Assembly (NCBI GenBank): GCA_026874595.1
Contig: CM049308.1
Coordinates: 35,706,027 to 35,770,026 of the forward strand
From: Sipunculus nudus
Lineage: Eukaryota; Annelida; Sipuncula; Golfingiida; Sipunculidae
Direction: 5' to 3'
Length of the DNA stretch: 64,000 nt
The position numbers and the translations under genes are program-made. Numbering within the stretch: position 1 is the stretch's first letter; every line of letters begins with the position of its first letter. Positions 1-12,099 of this stretch are shown here, in pieces. The notes under the pieces are model-generated. The model was not told the DNA's origin. It did no database searches and saw nothing but the letters and a program-made list of their open reading frames with translations.

Positions 1-370
1 ATATCAAAATGTTTATAATATGTTGGGGCCAACTAAAATAATCAAAACAAATTCAACAAGGACATCTGGTGGCAAGTCAGATAAGCCAGAGCTTTGCAAA
101 TGATGTTTTGCAACAAGTCACCTTTCTGCCTCCGCATATATGCAACCTGCCATCTTAGGTAACATGTTTTTCCCCTGTTTGTCAACATTACTGTTTACAA
201 ACATACATGTTGTTGATAAACAAGTTCATACATACTTCATGGACGGGTTATAAGAAAATTTCATATCCAGACTTACCTTTAGTTCATTAATAAATATACA
301 GAGAAAGCCAGAAATCACTTAAAAAGATGAATGGGCAGCTTTAAATTTATCTCTCTGCAGCTGTATTGTC
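1..370 (+). repeat. Dispersed repeat family A, copy 1
   Basis: The sequence from TATGTTGGGGCC, through ACAAGGACATCTGG and TTTGTCAACATTACTG, to a stretch with AGAAAGCCAGAAATCAC recurs at 12905-13240 (inverted), 47985-48215, 52015-52350 and 59570-59870. The copies are diverged, without coding potential or clear terminal repeats. It is an unclassified, probably non-autonomous element inside the MTIF2 gene. Confidence 0.75.
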
Positions 371-1681
371 ATTTTTACTTTAACTGAAGTAACATGCTTC
401 TTTTGCAAAACAAATAAAATTGAAATATAAATTCTGACATGGAGATTCTTTAACAAATACATCTAAAACTGCTTATAATGCCATATTTAAACATAGCTAC
501 ATCTATTCTAATGAATGGTAATTGTTTTTGAGCCAATGAGGTCATGCTGAACTACCAATCTTCTTGAATCTTTGACCTTCTTAATCTCCTTGAATTAAAT
601 CATTCATATGTTATGCTAGGTCTCTGCATAGGTAAGTATGCTTATGAGGGTGAATACTTTTTATAAGGATATCAGACAAATAATAACCATAACAAATGAT
701 TAGACCCCAGCAGACTGTATTTGAGTTGAGATCACAACATGAAGAACATGAACTTGAAGGAACATACTCATACAACCTACAGTCTGGCTCCCAGCAGGTC
801 TGGCTTTGTCTGCAATAAGTAAGGTAGGGTTCCCCAAGAAAGTATGAGTAAAACATCAAGCACTTAATATAGGACATGATGTACATCTACATAATCCCTG
901 AATATATACATGCACTATGAGTATGAGGCAGTGGAACCTGTTTGAAAGGGCACCTGTTATATAAGACCACCTGTCTATCAAGATCAGAACTGGGTGAACC
1001 AAAAGCTTTCACATTGGTTATAACTGACCTGATTGATATGACCACATGTGAATAAGGACAACTTTTGGCCAGTCCCAAGAGTGGTCTCATAACACAGGTT
1101 TCAATGTATATGTGAATGCATACCTTATACATAGCTTGTTTCCCAAAGTTTTCAGGAAATTTTCCACAGAAAAAAATTGGTGCATCTTCAAGGTCACTTT
1201 TAAAAGACCTAACAGAACTTTCCCAAACATCTTTTCATTGTCTTTAAATGAATGATTTCTTTTTCTTAATATCTGAACTACACAATTATTTTTGTTCAGT
1301 TTCATTCAATGTTAGTTCTGTAAAGACAATATAAGAGCAGTACTCCAAATTCACATTCCAATCCTGACCTGATTTTAAACAGGAATTGCTGAGTTTGAGA
1401 GATGTGAACGGGCTGTGGATTTATAATTTTTAGATATACAATCGTGATAAAATAGCTGTTCATATTTCATACAGACATAAGAAGGAAAAAGATAAATTCT
1501 GAAACTATGCTGTGTATAAAATAATGTATGTTGCTTGATGTACCAAATCCAGAGAATTTAAAGCCATGTCACTTAGACTTTACAACACACAATACATAAT
1601 ACAACTTGGTACACACCTATGTGCCAGATGTTCTGACACTGATGTGTGTATAACTGAACAATTCATAGTTAAAAGTACTAC
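371..1681. other. MTIF2 intron, no exon seen
   Basis: AT-rich intronic sequence. A segment at 1083-1135 (GTGGTCTCATAACACAGGTTTC and following) recurs in direct orientation at 2331-2385, so it belongs to a dispersed repeat. I saw no MTIF2 G-domain exon here. Confidence 0.6.
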
Positions 1682-1793
1682 CTTTTCACAGCATCCCTGT
1701 TGACTTTTTTCTTCTCTTTTTTCCTCTCCTCCATCTTATATCTCATACCAGACTTCTTAAGGATTTCCTTGACAACATTCAAGTCATCAATAA
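1682..1793 (-). CDS. MTIF2: MTIF2 coding exon 4 (last in window)
   Basis: Acceptor CTTTCAG precedes 1793 and donor AAAAG|GTAGTA follows 1682. The 112 nt encode IDDLNVVKEILKKSGMRYKM, then a strongly basic lysine/glutamate stretch, then VNRDAVK plus two bases of an Arg codon. The next exon is not visible on this strand between 1 and 1680. Confidence 0.87.
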
Positions 1794-4700
1794 CTGAAAG
1801 AGAGTGTGTGTGGTAAATTGACACAACAATACCAAACAGATGGCAAAAACAAAGTCTAAGCATGAACAGTTACTCTATCACATCCTGGTTTGACAAAAAT
1901 GATCCAGATGTGCATTACCCATGTTAAAGAGGTGCCAGAATAAATTTATTCTGTGATTTAGCCCTCTTTACTTTCATTCACAACCCCAGTTATCAATCCA
2001 AACACATCATTAGCTTGCCATCGAGCAGAGATTTTACCTTCAAAGTAATCCTGATATATTTTTGCCCACTAAGTCTCTGGGATAAATGGGGGTGTTACGA
2101 TACCATTACTGATGTAAATAAAGGGGAGTAATTACAGTTGCAATCATCATGTTTCAGTAAAGTATTACAATATCTTTAACAGAAATTACAAAGGGTTTAC
2201 ACATCCGTAGTTCCTTTAATGGATAGGTCTATGTTCTATCAGTGATGAAGATATGGGTAACCACATGATAAGGATGTCATGTTATTAAGGTTTCCAGATG
2301 TAAGGCTTTATATGCCTAGTCTACATATGGGTGGTCTCATAACACAGGTTTCACTGTATATGTGTATGCATACTTTATACATATATAGCAGACTAGTCAT
2401 AATCCAGATATCATTGCTGCCATTAAAACACTGCAGCTTTTCTCTTAAGACCATCAAGATTTCACCATTATTCGCTCAAGGCTCTTATAGCATTAAAACC
2501 TGGTACCATCCACTCTGTAGTACCACAATCACTTGGCTATGTCCTACCCCTAACCTACAAAATCCTCTAACTTAAATGGTATGGATTTATTTGATTAATG
2601 GAAACTTTGGAAAGACTTACCAGAGTCTGCGTCCTCATATTTGTCTGTGTTATCTATATAAAACATCACCTCAAACACATGATCTGAAAAAAAATTACTG
2701 TATAAATATCTTAAGTGTAAAATCAATGAATATAATATCTATATTATGAAATCACTGCATCTTTATGAAAAATCAAAGCATTAAACATCTATACTGTCAA
2801 ATGACTCAATCACAAATATTGAAATATACACTGTGTCTAATGTAAAACATCTCAAACCAAGTCTGAGAATTCTGAAATAAATGCATTATAAGTGAAATCA
2901 AAGCAATTATTATGCTAATTTGATGGTGAAGATCCAGATCAAGGTCAACAGTTTTCAAGCTTATCCAAGAACTTAGTTGAAACAATTTGTGTTTGAAATT
3001 TGAGAATAAAATATGTGATACTTAAAAAATTATGGGGTTCACAAAAAATTTCTATTTTTGCTTATTTGACCTTGAGAGTGAAGGTCACCAGTTTTCAAAC
3101 TTGTCTAAGATACTGGTAGAAATAATTAAAATTTCAAATTTTATGAAAAAAATATTGATTGATTCAAAAGTTATCATGTTCACAAGAAATGACACAGACG
3201 ACTACTGACACTGCAGCAAACTATGACAGACCAAACACTGCGTTTCACCCATGGAAGGGGAGTCATGATAACTTTCAGGGTGCTAAAACTTAAAGATTTT
3301 GCCCTGTAGCTCACACCAGACCAGGCATGGGTCACTAATTTTTTGGTCCCTGACAATTTCACTGGGAACTTTCAGGATGTTCTATTAAAGTTTCTAGGTC
3401 TGGATTATGATATGTGAACTGTAACTGGCCAGACTAATAGTGGGACAGGTAATGATTGGTTGGCCATCAGTACAGTTGGTTATCTAAGATAAACAAAAAT
3501 TAGCAAAAAAAATGTTGGTTTCTTAGACATTTTTTTTCATAAATCAACATAGGCAAGCAAACTCATTTTTCCTTTTTTTTATCAGAGGCTTTCAAGAAAA
3601 ATTCTTTGAACAACATGATAATATCAGAACTGTTTCACTAAACAGGTAAAAGCACAACATGACTAAAGGAAATTTTATCCAAATTTTATCATTATATTTT
3701 CTCAAAAGAAACTTTCAAGTGGCTGGAGGTCAAAATTGGTAAATTTCAAGGTAAAACAATGTAAAAATATATAATTCTGGGGTCAAAATTTATGAGAGAG
3801 GGGCTTGAGAAACCAACCGTTTTTGGTCTTAGCAGGAGTATTTACTGTTTTACTGGCTGTATTTTGTTATTCATGTGGACCATCATCTGTACAATTACTT
3901 TACCTGGATCTTTATCCATAGCTGTAGCAAGCTCTGAAACAGTCATGTTGGACCAAATCCCAACAACTTTATCAAACTGTATTCCTTTTGGCTTAAAATG
4001 AACTGGTTTCACCTGAAATGGATATACAAAATATTTGATTACCGTAAATCTTGTTTTTATGGCCGCACGTCCATTTATAGCCGCACCCTGAGTTTTCAAG
4101 GTCTCTTAAAGGAGCTCCCACTAAGGTCCAAATACCCAAAACCCCCCTTAAAGGCCGCACCTCGACTCCGTCTCTGGCCTAAGGGTAAGATAATTAGCTG
4201 CACCACAGGCGCTTGAATCGCTATTTGTGTTGATCTTGGTTTAAATGGTGTTCAATTTACCTTAACAACAATCCCCTACCGCGTTTAATGAGCTTTAAAC
4301 CATGTTATATCGTTTTCCGGTACTTGTTTATATAATAGATACACAAGGCCTGCATCCAAATCTGCGGACGAGTCTGTATCCATTAAGCGACGAACAGGCA
4401 GATTTATCCCAGATTACTATTTCCAGCATTATCAACCAATCAGGTGTTAGGTTCCAGGGGGGAATCCTTACTGCTGACCAAGATACATGGGGATTTCCTT
4501 GTTTGTGGTAACAGCTGCTTAATGGATGCAGACTAGTTACAAAAGAGAGCTCATTACAAGGGGTACACTGTGTGTATTGGATTCGTTGATGCTTTTATAG
4601 AAAGAAGAACTGGCCATTTAACCACTGTAAGTTTCTTCCCTCGAAAATCTTTGAAATATTTGGGAATTTCAATTGATTTCTCGTATTATCGCACACCCGT

Positions 4701-7546
4701 CCGCAGACTTGGATGCCGGCCTTGTGTATCTATTATATAAACAAGTACAGGCAAACGATATAACATGGTTTACAGCTCATTAAACGGTAGGGGATTGTTG
4801 TAAAGGTAAATTGAACACTATTTAAACCAAGATCAACACAAATAGCGATTCAAGCGCCTGTGGCTGCACGTAGCAAAATAAATCACGACATAGCTGCTTT
4901 AATGAAGTCTAGAATAAAAAAGTATTAATTGCAGAGCTTAAATATGTTGCCAGATTACGTTTATTTAATATATATTAAACGCTCGAGATAGGGACAAAAT
5001 ATCTGTATGTTACTAACGACTTTTGCACATGGATTGGCAGGCATTTATCAGAAAAAGAAAGATTCCCCGAACGATCGTTTCGTTTGAATGGTGGTTACGC
5101 AAAACGATTCTTCTGTGCATCAAAACGCTTCTTTGCATGTACATGCAATTGTCAAAGACCATAGTATGAACACTGAATTGAGGTTTGTATGTGCATTTAT
5201 TGAAGCAAAAAGTCTGATTATTATCCACTATTACGCACCATCACGCAGTAGCGTTCAGGGGGCGACATGATGACTAAGACTGCTGAAACTGTCAGATTTT
5301 CAACCTGCAGGAACTTAATCACGGCTCGTGGTATACATATAAAAATTTAAATGTAGAACCTTGACATGTATATCTTTCGTGCGATATATTACTTGTTATA
5401 AAAAATCTTGGTAATTGTCACCAAATAATACGTTTAAAACACCCCTGCTGTAACACAGCGACCCACTTCATTGGGCATGGTCAAGCAACATTGAAATAAA
5501 TGCCTACTTTAAACCCATTTGCAGCATTATTTAGCAACGATTATTTGTTTAGAAAGTAAAATGAATAAAAAGCTGACATCGTAAAGAGTCGCAAAATGGC
5601 TGACGAACGTTTTAAAATCAAGTTTGAGTGCCGCCATGTGCTGAACCGCCCTGGTGTTCTGCTAAGAATATTTTGAACGGCTGTACGCGGTGGGTGGTAA
5701 ACAGAACAGCCACCTTTTCCGTCCAAGTGTGCCTTGCGCGAACGCTACCTTGACAAGATGGCACCCATGCGGAAACTTTCTTGAAGAAAAAAACTTGCTT
5801 ACCTCGACCGCGACCGGCCATTTTAATTTCACTTTAAAATCACTTGTTTTCACGCGTCATGTTTGCTATACGTGCGTATCTCGATAAGGTAACTTCAGTT
5901 ATTTTGATATTTAGTTAAGTTGACCAGCGATGTTTTCAAACGCATCAGCAAATTGTGACATGGAGCGATGTCAACGAACGATGTGACGATGATAATACCG
6001 AAGTTACCGGTATGAAAATGATTCGAATCTTCCGAGTAATTCAAGAAATGGAATTTTCATCATAGATAAAGATTTCAAAATATTACTTTTAGAATTAAAA
6101 TATACAGTGACTTTAAATGGATCAGCAGAATATTTCTATCCAAAATATATTGAAAAATCGGTAGCAAACAAGAATACGGCCTGGCATGTAAAATCTGTAT
6201 ATTCACCAAATTCCATCGGCTGTAGTGACATGTTCTACCGTTTATATCTACAAGCAGGTTTCCCCTCTAACAGTATTTCCATTCATACAATATATCCGTG
6301 ATTTTATTAAAAAAAAAAGATTAAACAAGTAAATGACCGGGCTATACGCATTCAAGGATGAAGGTTTTCCAGAAACATTGGGGCAAGAAGATGGGCTATT
6401 CAATTTTGAGGTACATGTATCAGACTTTAAAAAAATGTCAGTAAGCAACCTGCTAAATTTGAACTTTTATAAAGATTTTATGGTGTTTAAATTATATATT
6501 TTGATTTTCTGGATTCTTTTAATTTATAAACAACATAGATTCCAAGGCAATCTGGCTCCGTCAAAGTTATGACCGGTAATACCGATTTTTTCCAACAGAC
6601 GTCACCACTAGTCCTCACCATGAATAATCTCATTCATTTTAATCTCGTTATAAGTGTTGTAATTGTTCAGTTTTTATTGTTATTGTTCAGTTGATTGCAT
6701 ATAATTATTATATTTTATATGAACATTTAGACTATACAATTTTATACAATAAATCTGTCACTACAAAGAGTATTTCCTCTGTGGTGTGCTTGATCTCCTA
6801 TTATCGCCCAAAGGAGCGCCATGTCCGGGAGAGAGTTCTGATAAACCATCTATTTATGGCCGCATCCCCAGTTCAGAAAAAAAAATCGAGATTTTCGATT
6901 TTGAGTTTGTTTTTAAGGCCGCGGCGATAAAAACAGGATTTACAGTATAAAAGGCAATCTGAATCAAATTATAAACCAAAGACTACCAAATGCCACCAAC
7001 CGTGCCAGAGAGTGCCTCATATTAGTTATTATAACTAGCTGTGCAATCCTTGTAAAATAAATAAAGTTTATATTAAATTATAAACCAACCTGGGAAATTC
7101 TTTTATTTTATTTTATGTTTATTCTGGGATTTTACAATTCATCTTAGTCAAAGAAACAGATGAAATGATTTGATTAGCACATTAAAACATTACAGAAATT
7201 GACATTACTTACAATAGATATAATAAATTAAAATAATAGAACTATGCCACACAAAACAGGTGTAAAACAAAAGTAAAATATCCTCATACAACAGGATTCA
7301 GATACATACTTTTGACAATGAAGTGGGAATGCAAGTTTCCCAAAGATATAAGCATCCTAAAATTTACAATTTGGCATCGTAATTTTCCTCAAACTCACCA
7401 GTTTTTTCTTTGTGTTTTTCCTCTTCCCTGCAAGCACTCTGCTGGAGGTATGTAGCAGGGATTGTGTACGAGCCATGTGTTGACATCTGCAGGCAATTTT
7501 TGGAACTACTACCCTAGGGATGATCCATCTCAGTGCACTTGTCATC
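1682..7546 (-). CDS. MTIF2: Mitochondrial translation initiation factor IF-2, 5' part (4 coding exons, partial)
   Basis: This gene encodes the GTPase that delivers initiator fMet-tRNA to the mitochondrial small ribosomal subunit. Coding exons, in transcript order, are 7545-7399, 4012-3904, 2683-2621 and 1793-1682; their phases join exactly (0, 1, 1, 2). The visible protein is about 144 residues. Residues 1-49 contain no Asp or Glu and are rich in Arg and Lys, as expected for a mitochondrial presequence. Residues 69-86 read IWSNMTVSELATAMDKDP and resemble the conserved IF-2 N-terminal segment. ILKKSGMRY and the basic run ending in NRDAVK match the segment just before the G domain in animal MTIF2. 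The GTP-binding exons (GHVDHGKT) are absent and must lie left of base 1. An untranslated first exon probably lies right of 7546; I could not locate it. The family call rests on remembered resemblance. Confidence 0.87.
2621..2683 (-). CDS. MTIF2: MTIF2 coding exon 3
   Basis: This 63-nt exon lies between a strong acceptor (T-rich tract then CAG at 2686-2684) and donor CTCTG|GTAAGT. It encodes HVFEVMFYIDNTDKYEDADS, with split codons at both ends. The last G joins TT of the next exon to make Val. Confidence 0.87.
2930..3190 (+). repeat. Tandem duplication of about 127 bp in MTIF2 intron
   Basis: Two adjacent diverged copies each run from an AAGGTCA(A/C)CAGTTTTCAA motif through an AT-rich stretch to a GTTCACAA motif (about 2935-3060 and 3063-3188). 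No coding content is evident. Confidence 0.6.
3904..4012 (-). CDS. MTIF2: MTIF2 coding exon 2
   Basis: Acceptor CCATTTCAG precedes base 4012 and the donor is CCAG|GTAAAGT after 3904. The 109 nt encode 36 residues beginning VKPVHFKPKG and including NMTVSELATAMDKDP, plus one base. That base forms an Asp codon with the next exon (G|AT), giving the PDH junction expected of this family. Confidence 0.88.
4201..4867. repeat. Foldback element: ~171 bp inverted arms, ~324 bp loop
   Basis: The left arm 4201-4372 (CACAGGCGCTTGAATCGC through GATACACAAGGCC to TCTGCGGACG) is closely matched in reverse complement by the right arm 4697-4867. The loop 4373-4696 has no long frame. It lies within the larger TIR-bounded segment, so it is probably a nested insertion or an internal palindrome of that element. 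Confidence 0.8.
5560..5890. promoter_or_regulatory. CpG-rich patch, possible (bidirectional) promoter
   Basis: CpG is much denser here than in the surrounding sequence (GCGCGAACG, GACCGCGACCGG, CACGCGTC). YY1-like ATGGC cores occur at 5594-5600 and 5755-5762. On the minus strand, an ATG at 5822-5820 gives MAGRGR followed by a good donor (CGAG|GTAAGC). On the plus strand, ATG at 5859 gives MFAIRAYLDK followed by AAG|GTAACT. Either could be a first exon, but neither is in phase with MTIF2 exon 2, and no downstream partner exon was found. Confidence 0.35.
7399..7546 (-). CDS. MTIF2: MTIF2 coding exon 1 (mitochondrial presequence)
   Basis: The exon follows acceptor TTTGTAG at 7549-7547 and ends at donor CTG|GTGAGT (intron starts 7398). 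One untranslated base precedes ATG at 7545-7543. It encodes 49 residues starting MTSALRWIIPRVVVPK, with many Arg/Lys and no acidic residue, and ends in phase 0. The upstream acceptor implies a separate untranslated exon. Confidence 0.8.
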
Positions 7547-7666
7547 CTACAAAGAATCAGTCTAAAATAACAAAGTACACCCAAGGAGACCAGGACTGGA
7601 GTTAAAACCGACAGCACATCCTTTATAGGAAATAAAAAGGAGAATACTTTTGATAAATATTAAGAA

Positions 7667-8776
7667 CAAGGCCTACATGCCTGATGCGAACCTGTGCAAA
7701 GTTTGGGAGTATGAATGAAGGTTTATTTTTAAAATTTAATATTGATCCTCTTATGTCCTGCATATCTACCTTAGTCATTATGATTTCAGCAAAATGGAAG
7801 TTTTAGACCTGCAAGTTTCTGACTAAGACATTTTAAAACTAGGATGTATCAGTCAGGATATTTTGGATATGTTCTTTTTTCCAGGGAGGATTATTGGGAC
7901 AGATGAATGGACAATTTGGCAGTATGGTTTCAGAGAATAACATTTTAAAATATTTTTTAGCTTAATCCCTATAAAATCATAGAAAGTGCAGTTAGCCAAG
8001 AAATAAGCGGATCTGATAGATTTTTTAAGATGACTAATTTTTTGCAAAATATTTGTTAATACTAGCTCCTGCCCTTTCTGAGATAGCTCTGACGCACGAT
8101 GGATGACAGACAATCGAAAAAACATCACATAAGCGCACAGATTCGCTTAAAATGCAAACTAAGATTTTTCAAACAGTTGAAAGATATAGTTCCACTAGTT
8201 CTAATCTTGGCATTCTGCGTTTATACGATGTGTATAGATATCTAGATAATGTGTCTAGACGTCTAGACATTACATTTTTGCTTGTAAAAAACAGATCAAT
8301 GTAGGTGGCGCCACCAATACCTCAATTTTTGACATGACTTATGTGACAAACATTGGCATAAAATTTGGTGATGATAGCTCCAGCCGTTTCTGAGATTTTA
8401 ATGTTAGTGTGCTTTTTTGGACAGAGGACAAGGTCAACCGGTAACTCGGCCAAAATCCTCTGAACTGGAACCATTCAAACAAAATTGATTAGATCGTTCC
8501 AGGGACCATTTCTGTGAAATATTGGACAATTTTGCTGGACAGTTTCGGAGAAGAAGATTTTTAAAGCTTTTTTTTTAGCTTTTTCCCTATAAAATCTAAG
8601 AAAATGCAGTTAGAAAAAAATAAACAAAATCCTATTGAGTTTTTCAGATGACTGATTATTTGCAGAAAAATTGTTGATGCTAGCTCCTGCTGTTTTGAGA
8701 TAGCTTTGGTTAAGGTACAGACGACACACAATGCACAATGCCACACCATCGCATAAGCTCACAGGTTCGCTAAAAA
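7667..8776 (+). mobile_element. Helentron-like non-autonomous element C
   Basis: GCGAACCTGTG at 7686-7696 is the exact inverse of CACAGGTTCGC at 8760-8770. The segment is flanked by AAGGCCTACATGCCTGATGC on the left and TAAAAACAG on the right. The same pair of ends bounds 16115-16920. Inside are two similar half units (about 7880-8155 and 8475-8770) and a perfect GGTGGCGCCACC at 8304-8315. Short subterminal inverted repeats plus internal repeats resemble Pearl/Helentron-derived elements of bivalves; that classification is inference. Confidence 0.55.
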
Positions 8777-10120
8777 CAGATAAGTGGTTTTGATATTAGG
8801 CAGTCCTGAAGTGTGATAATAGGTTTTTAATGGAAATTTGAGGTTTTCCTGAATTTTTTTAAGGAACCGTTGGCAAGTCACAGTGACCCTGTTTTTGGTT
8901 TGATAAGAGATTTTGGGGACATCATTTTGCTAGAATGTCTTATGTACACAGATTTGCGTAATAAATATTTGCCAATAACATACCATGAACCTAATGAATA
9001 TAATTTTAGAAAATTGCTTAATATGGATGAAATATTTCAGGTAGTTCAATTAGCAGCCTACATTTTTCATGCTTTCAAGAAAAGATCAATGTTTATGGTG
9101 TATAATGCCACATCATAATAATCATGTACCGTTAAACAGAAATTCATATATATGCTCACTATTTTATAAGATATATTTAAGAGCTTGTTATTGAAATGTT
9201 TTGAAATCATTTATTTATTATTTCTTTACTTATTTAATTATTTGACGTTTCTTCATATCTTTGAGTATTATTGATGTATTATTCTTGTAGGAACTTTGGG
9301 CCCGAGGCCTTTTTCTTGAATAAAAACACTTGTTCTATTCTGTTTTGGGGACATCTAAAAGTATGCCAAATTTTGGATTCATAGGTCTAACAGTGTTGAA
9401 AAGTGCCTGTCTTAAGGACGGACGGCAGGACAGACGGACAATAGACCACGACTATAGCTCAGATCACTTATAGTCAGCTTAGCTAAAAATTTATGTTAAA
9501 ATCATGCCCGGCTTGAAAGGATCTTTAGGGGATAATGTTTCATTAATAATAATATATTGACTAATTGAGGTAAGAACATGTTAATGTTGCCAGAAAGACT
9601 CGATCATTTACTATCAAAGACACGAGTGGATGTGTTTTGATGTGAGAGTTTTTTGGTGCGTTCTACCATTTCTCCATTACAAGGCCTAATTGTACACGTC
9701 ATTCCCACAACTATGGATTCCGTCACAAAATGCACCTATACTAGCTATAGGCTATACAACTTAGTATACCTTGCCATTACTGGCAATGCCTTTGGACCGA
9801 TAATGAACACATTTCACGTCCTGAGTAACACTGTTAACAGACACTGATATTTCCTAATGACGACGTCAGACGTTATAATATATATTGTCGTTTGGGTTTA
9901 CATTAGCTTCTAATGATGAATCCCCTTACCTGATGGATTCATACAGAAAGAAAACTTTGTTTGTATCACTGATGCCAAGGGGTTGGAGTCTCAAGCATGA
10001 CAGCAATGACCTTCACCTTCTGCAACCAGCAGGTTTTGTAGACTGGTACCATCTCATTACCCTATATAGCGCAGGTGCCAGTCGTTTCTTTCATGCGATC
10101 GGCACCTATAGTTAAACTAG
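8777..10120. other. Intergenic or MTIF2 5' region; one repeat end
   Basis: Mostly AT-rich sequence without recognisable exons. At 9345-9490 is the tail of a dispersed repeat, with GGACGGACGGCAGG and AGCTCAGATCACTTATAGTC then AGCTAAAAA. It matches the tail of the large repeat at 30900-31010. The MTIF2 promoter may lie here or further right; I could not identify it. Confidence 0.4.
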
Positions 10121-10125
10121 AATAC

Positions 10126-11570
10126 GGGTAGTCGACAAGCGACTACTTGTATCCGCCTAAATCAGAGTGGAACGGGTGAAGTGTTGCATATTAGCATGGA
10201 TATTTTATCCCATGGCAGACAAACAGATGGGAGCTGTGCAAACATGGCTGCAGGTGGCGCCACCAGTTTTGCGTATGATAAAGAGCTATGTGAGATTTAT
10301 ACACATGCAAAATTTTGGCCCAATCGGTCAAACGGTTCCCTAGATATGAGCTTGGATGTCTGCAGCGTAAACTTGATTGTAGGTGGCGCCACCTGTCATA
10401 AAATCAGAAAAGCTATCCAGGATGTATAAGCATGCCGAATTTCAGGTGAATTAGTCAAACCACTGCAGAAATATGAGTGATTTTAACCCAAGGCAGAAGA
10501 ACAGATGGACACTGTGCAAACATGGTTGCAGGTAGTGCCACCATTTTCGGTGAATGTTATATAGCTCTCCAAGGGCTACATTTGTGCAAAAAAATTTTCA
10601 TGATCGGTCAAACGGTTCCTGAGATATGAGCTTGGATGTCTGCAGCGTAAACGTGAATGTAGGTGGCGCCACCTGTCATAAAATCAGAAAAGCTATCCAG
10701 GATGTATACGCATGCCAAATTTCAGGTGAATTAGTCAAGTCACTGCAGAGATATGAGTGATTTTAACCCAAGGCAGACAAACAGATGGACACTGTGCAAA
10801 CATGGTTGCAGGTAGCGCCACCATTTTTGGTGTATGTTATAAAGCTCTCCAAGGGCTACATTTGTGCAAAAGAATTTTCCTGATCGGTCAAACGGTTCCC
10901 GAGATATGACTTTTGATGTCTGCAGCGTAAACGTGAATGTAGGTGGCGCCACCTGTCATAAAATCAGAAAAGCTATCCAGGATGTATACGCATGCCCAAT
11001 TTCAGGTGAATTAGTCCAGTCACTGCAGAGATATGAGTGATTTTAACCCAAGGCAGACGAACAGATGGACACTGTGCAAACATGGTTGCAGGTGGCGCCA
11101 CCATTTTTGGTGTATGTTATAAAGCTCTCCAAGGGCTACATTTGTGCAAAAGAATTTTCCTGATCAGTCAAACGGTTCCCGAGATATGAGCTTGGATGTC
11201 TGCAGCGTAAACGTGAATGTAGGTGGCGCCACCTGTCATAAAATCAGAAAAGCTATCCAGGATGTTTACGCATGCCCATTTTCAGGTGAATTAGTCAAGT
11301 CACTGCAGAGATATGAGTGATTTTAACCCAAGGCAGACGAACAGATGGACACTGTGCAAACATGGTTGCAGGTGGCGCCACCATTTTTGGTGTATGTTAT
11401 AAAGCTCTCCGAGGGCTACATTTGTGCAAAAAAATTTTCCTGATCGGTCATACGGTTCCCGAGATATGTGGGTTAATGTGTGGAAACAGACGCACAAACG
11501 GACGCAGAGCGCAAAGGAAAGGTCAGAGGTCAAAACAAAATCGGGGCGCAGCAGTTCACATGTGACCCGA
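10126..11570 (+). repeat. Tandem array of 280 bp units, each a diverged ~140 bp dimer
   Basis: The landmark TTCAGGTGAATTAGTC starts at 10441, 10721, 11001 and 11281, an exact 280 bp period. There are about 4.6 copies. Each unit has two GGTGGCGCCACC sites (perfect copies at 10253, 10382, 10662, 10942, 11091, 11222 and 11371) and two related halves, so it is a dimer of roughly 140 bp. The array begins just after hairpin GTAGTCG-N5-CGACTAC (10128-10146). Frames inside it are repeat artefacts. Confidence 0.85.
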
Positions 11571-11633
11571 ACATAATCCCGGGTTTCGGAAAATTCCGCC
11601 CAGCGGTTACGGAGGAGTTCTCCGGACACCTAC

Positions 11634-11634
<1 letters not shown>

Positions 11635-11665
<31 letters not shown>
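11635..11665 (+). repeat. (CGG)n trinucleotide repeat
   Basis: About ten CGG units, giving poly-Gly or poly-Pro in the frames that cross it. It lies just downstream of the 280 bp array. The adjacent AAGATGGCGC at 11725-11734 is a YY1-like promoter motif, but no transcription unit could be tied to it. Confidence 0.85.
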
Positions 11666-12099
11666 CAGCTGAAAACATAGTATCCGCAAAACTCTGTTTT
11701 GGCGGATACAATTAATATCCGAAAGATGGCGCTACTGCTTTGCATGGCCAACAAAGTCTTCTCACTGGCGAGGGGACGTTTCAAGTTTTCCTTCAAATTC
11801 TCAGATTAAATATTGAGTCACCTTGGACCAGCCGCAAGAAAATTGAAACAAAATATTAATTTCGCTTGTAGAATATTCAGATATGCCTTTATGATGGATT
11901 GTTACAGGGATTTTTCCCCCTTTCTTCATTCTTCATGTTCGCTTCCCCTCTTCTTGTTCTTGGTCTTTTTATTATTATTACAGATTTAGATTATCTTTCA
12001 GAGTAGCCTTGATCATAATAAAGTTATGTTTACACAAGGGCCTTGTAATACACAGCAAAAAAAGTTTGCGGCGACTGCAAAGGGGGAGGGGGTGCGGTG

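Larger units (their letters stand above)
4042..6945. mobile_element. 2.9 kb element bounded by imperfect TIRs, TA duplication
   Basis: The left end reads CCGTAAATCTTGTTTTTATG and the right end, reverse-complemented, CTGTAAATCCTGTTTTTATC; the match continues into GCCGC. Both ends abut TA. About 25-bp inverted ends with a TA target suggest a Tc1/mariner-like or related non-autonomous DNA transposon. No transposase frame is visible. GGCCGC motifs recur near both ends (4061-4160 and 6857-6925). It could instead be two separate short elements that happen to face each other. Confidence 0.5.

Noticed and set aside
3180-3362. Minus-strand 60-codon frame inside the MTIF2 intron
   Set aside because: Its phase does not fit between MTIF2 exons 2 and 3, which already join perfectly; probably repeat-derived.
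11530-11796. Minus-strand 88-codon frame with a poly-Pro stretch, and a plus-strand MALLLCMANK frame
   Set aside because: Created by the CGG repeat and short frames around it; no supporting splice sites or family match.
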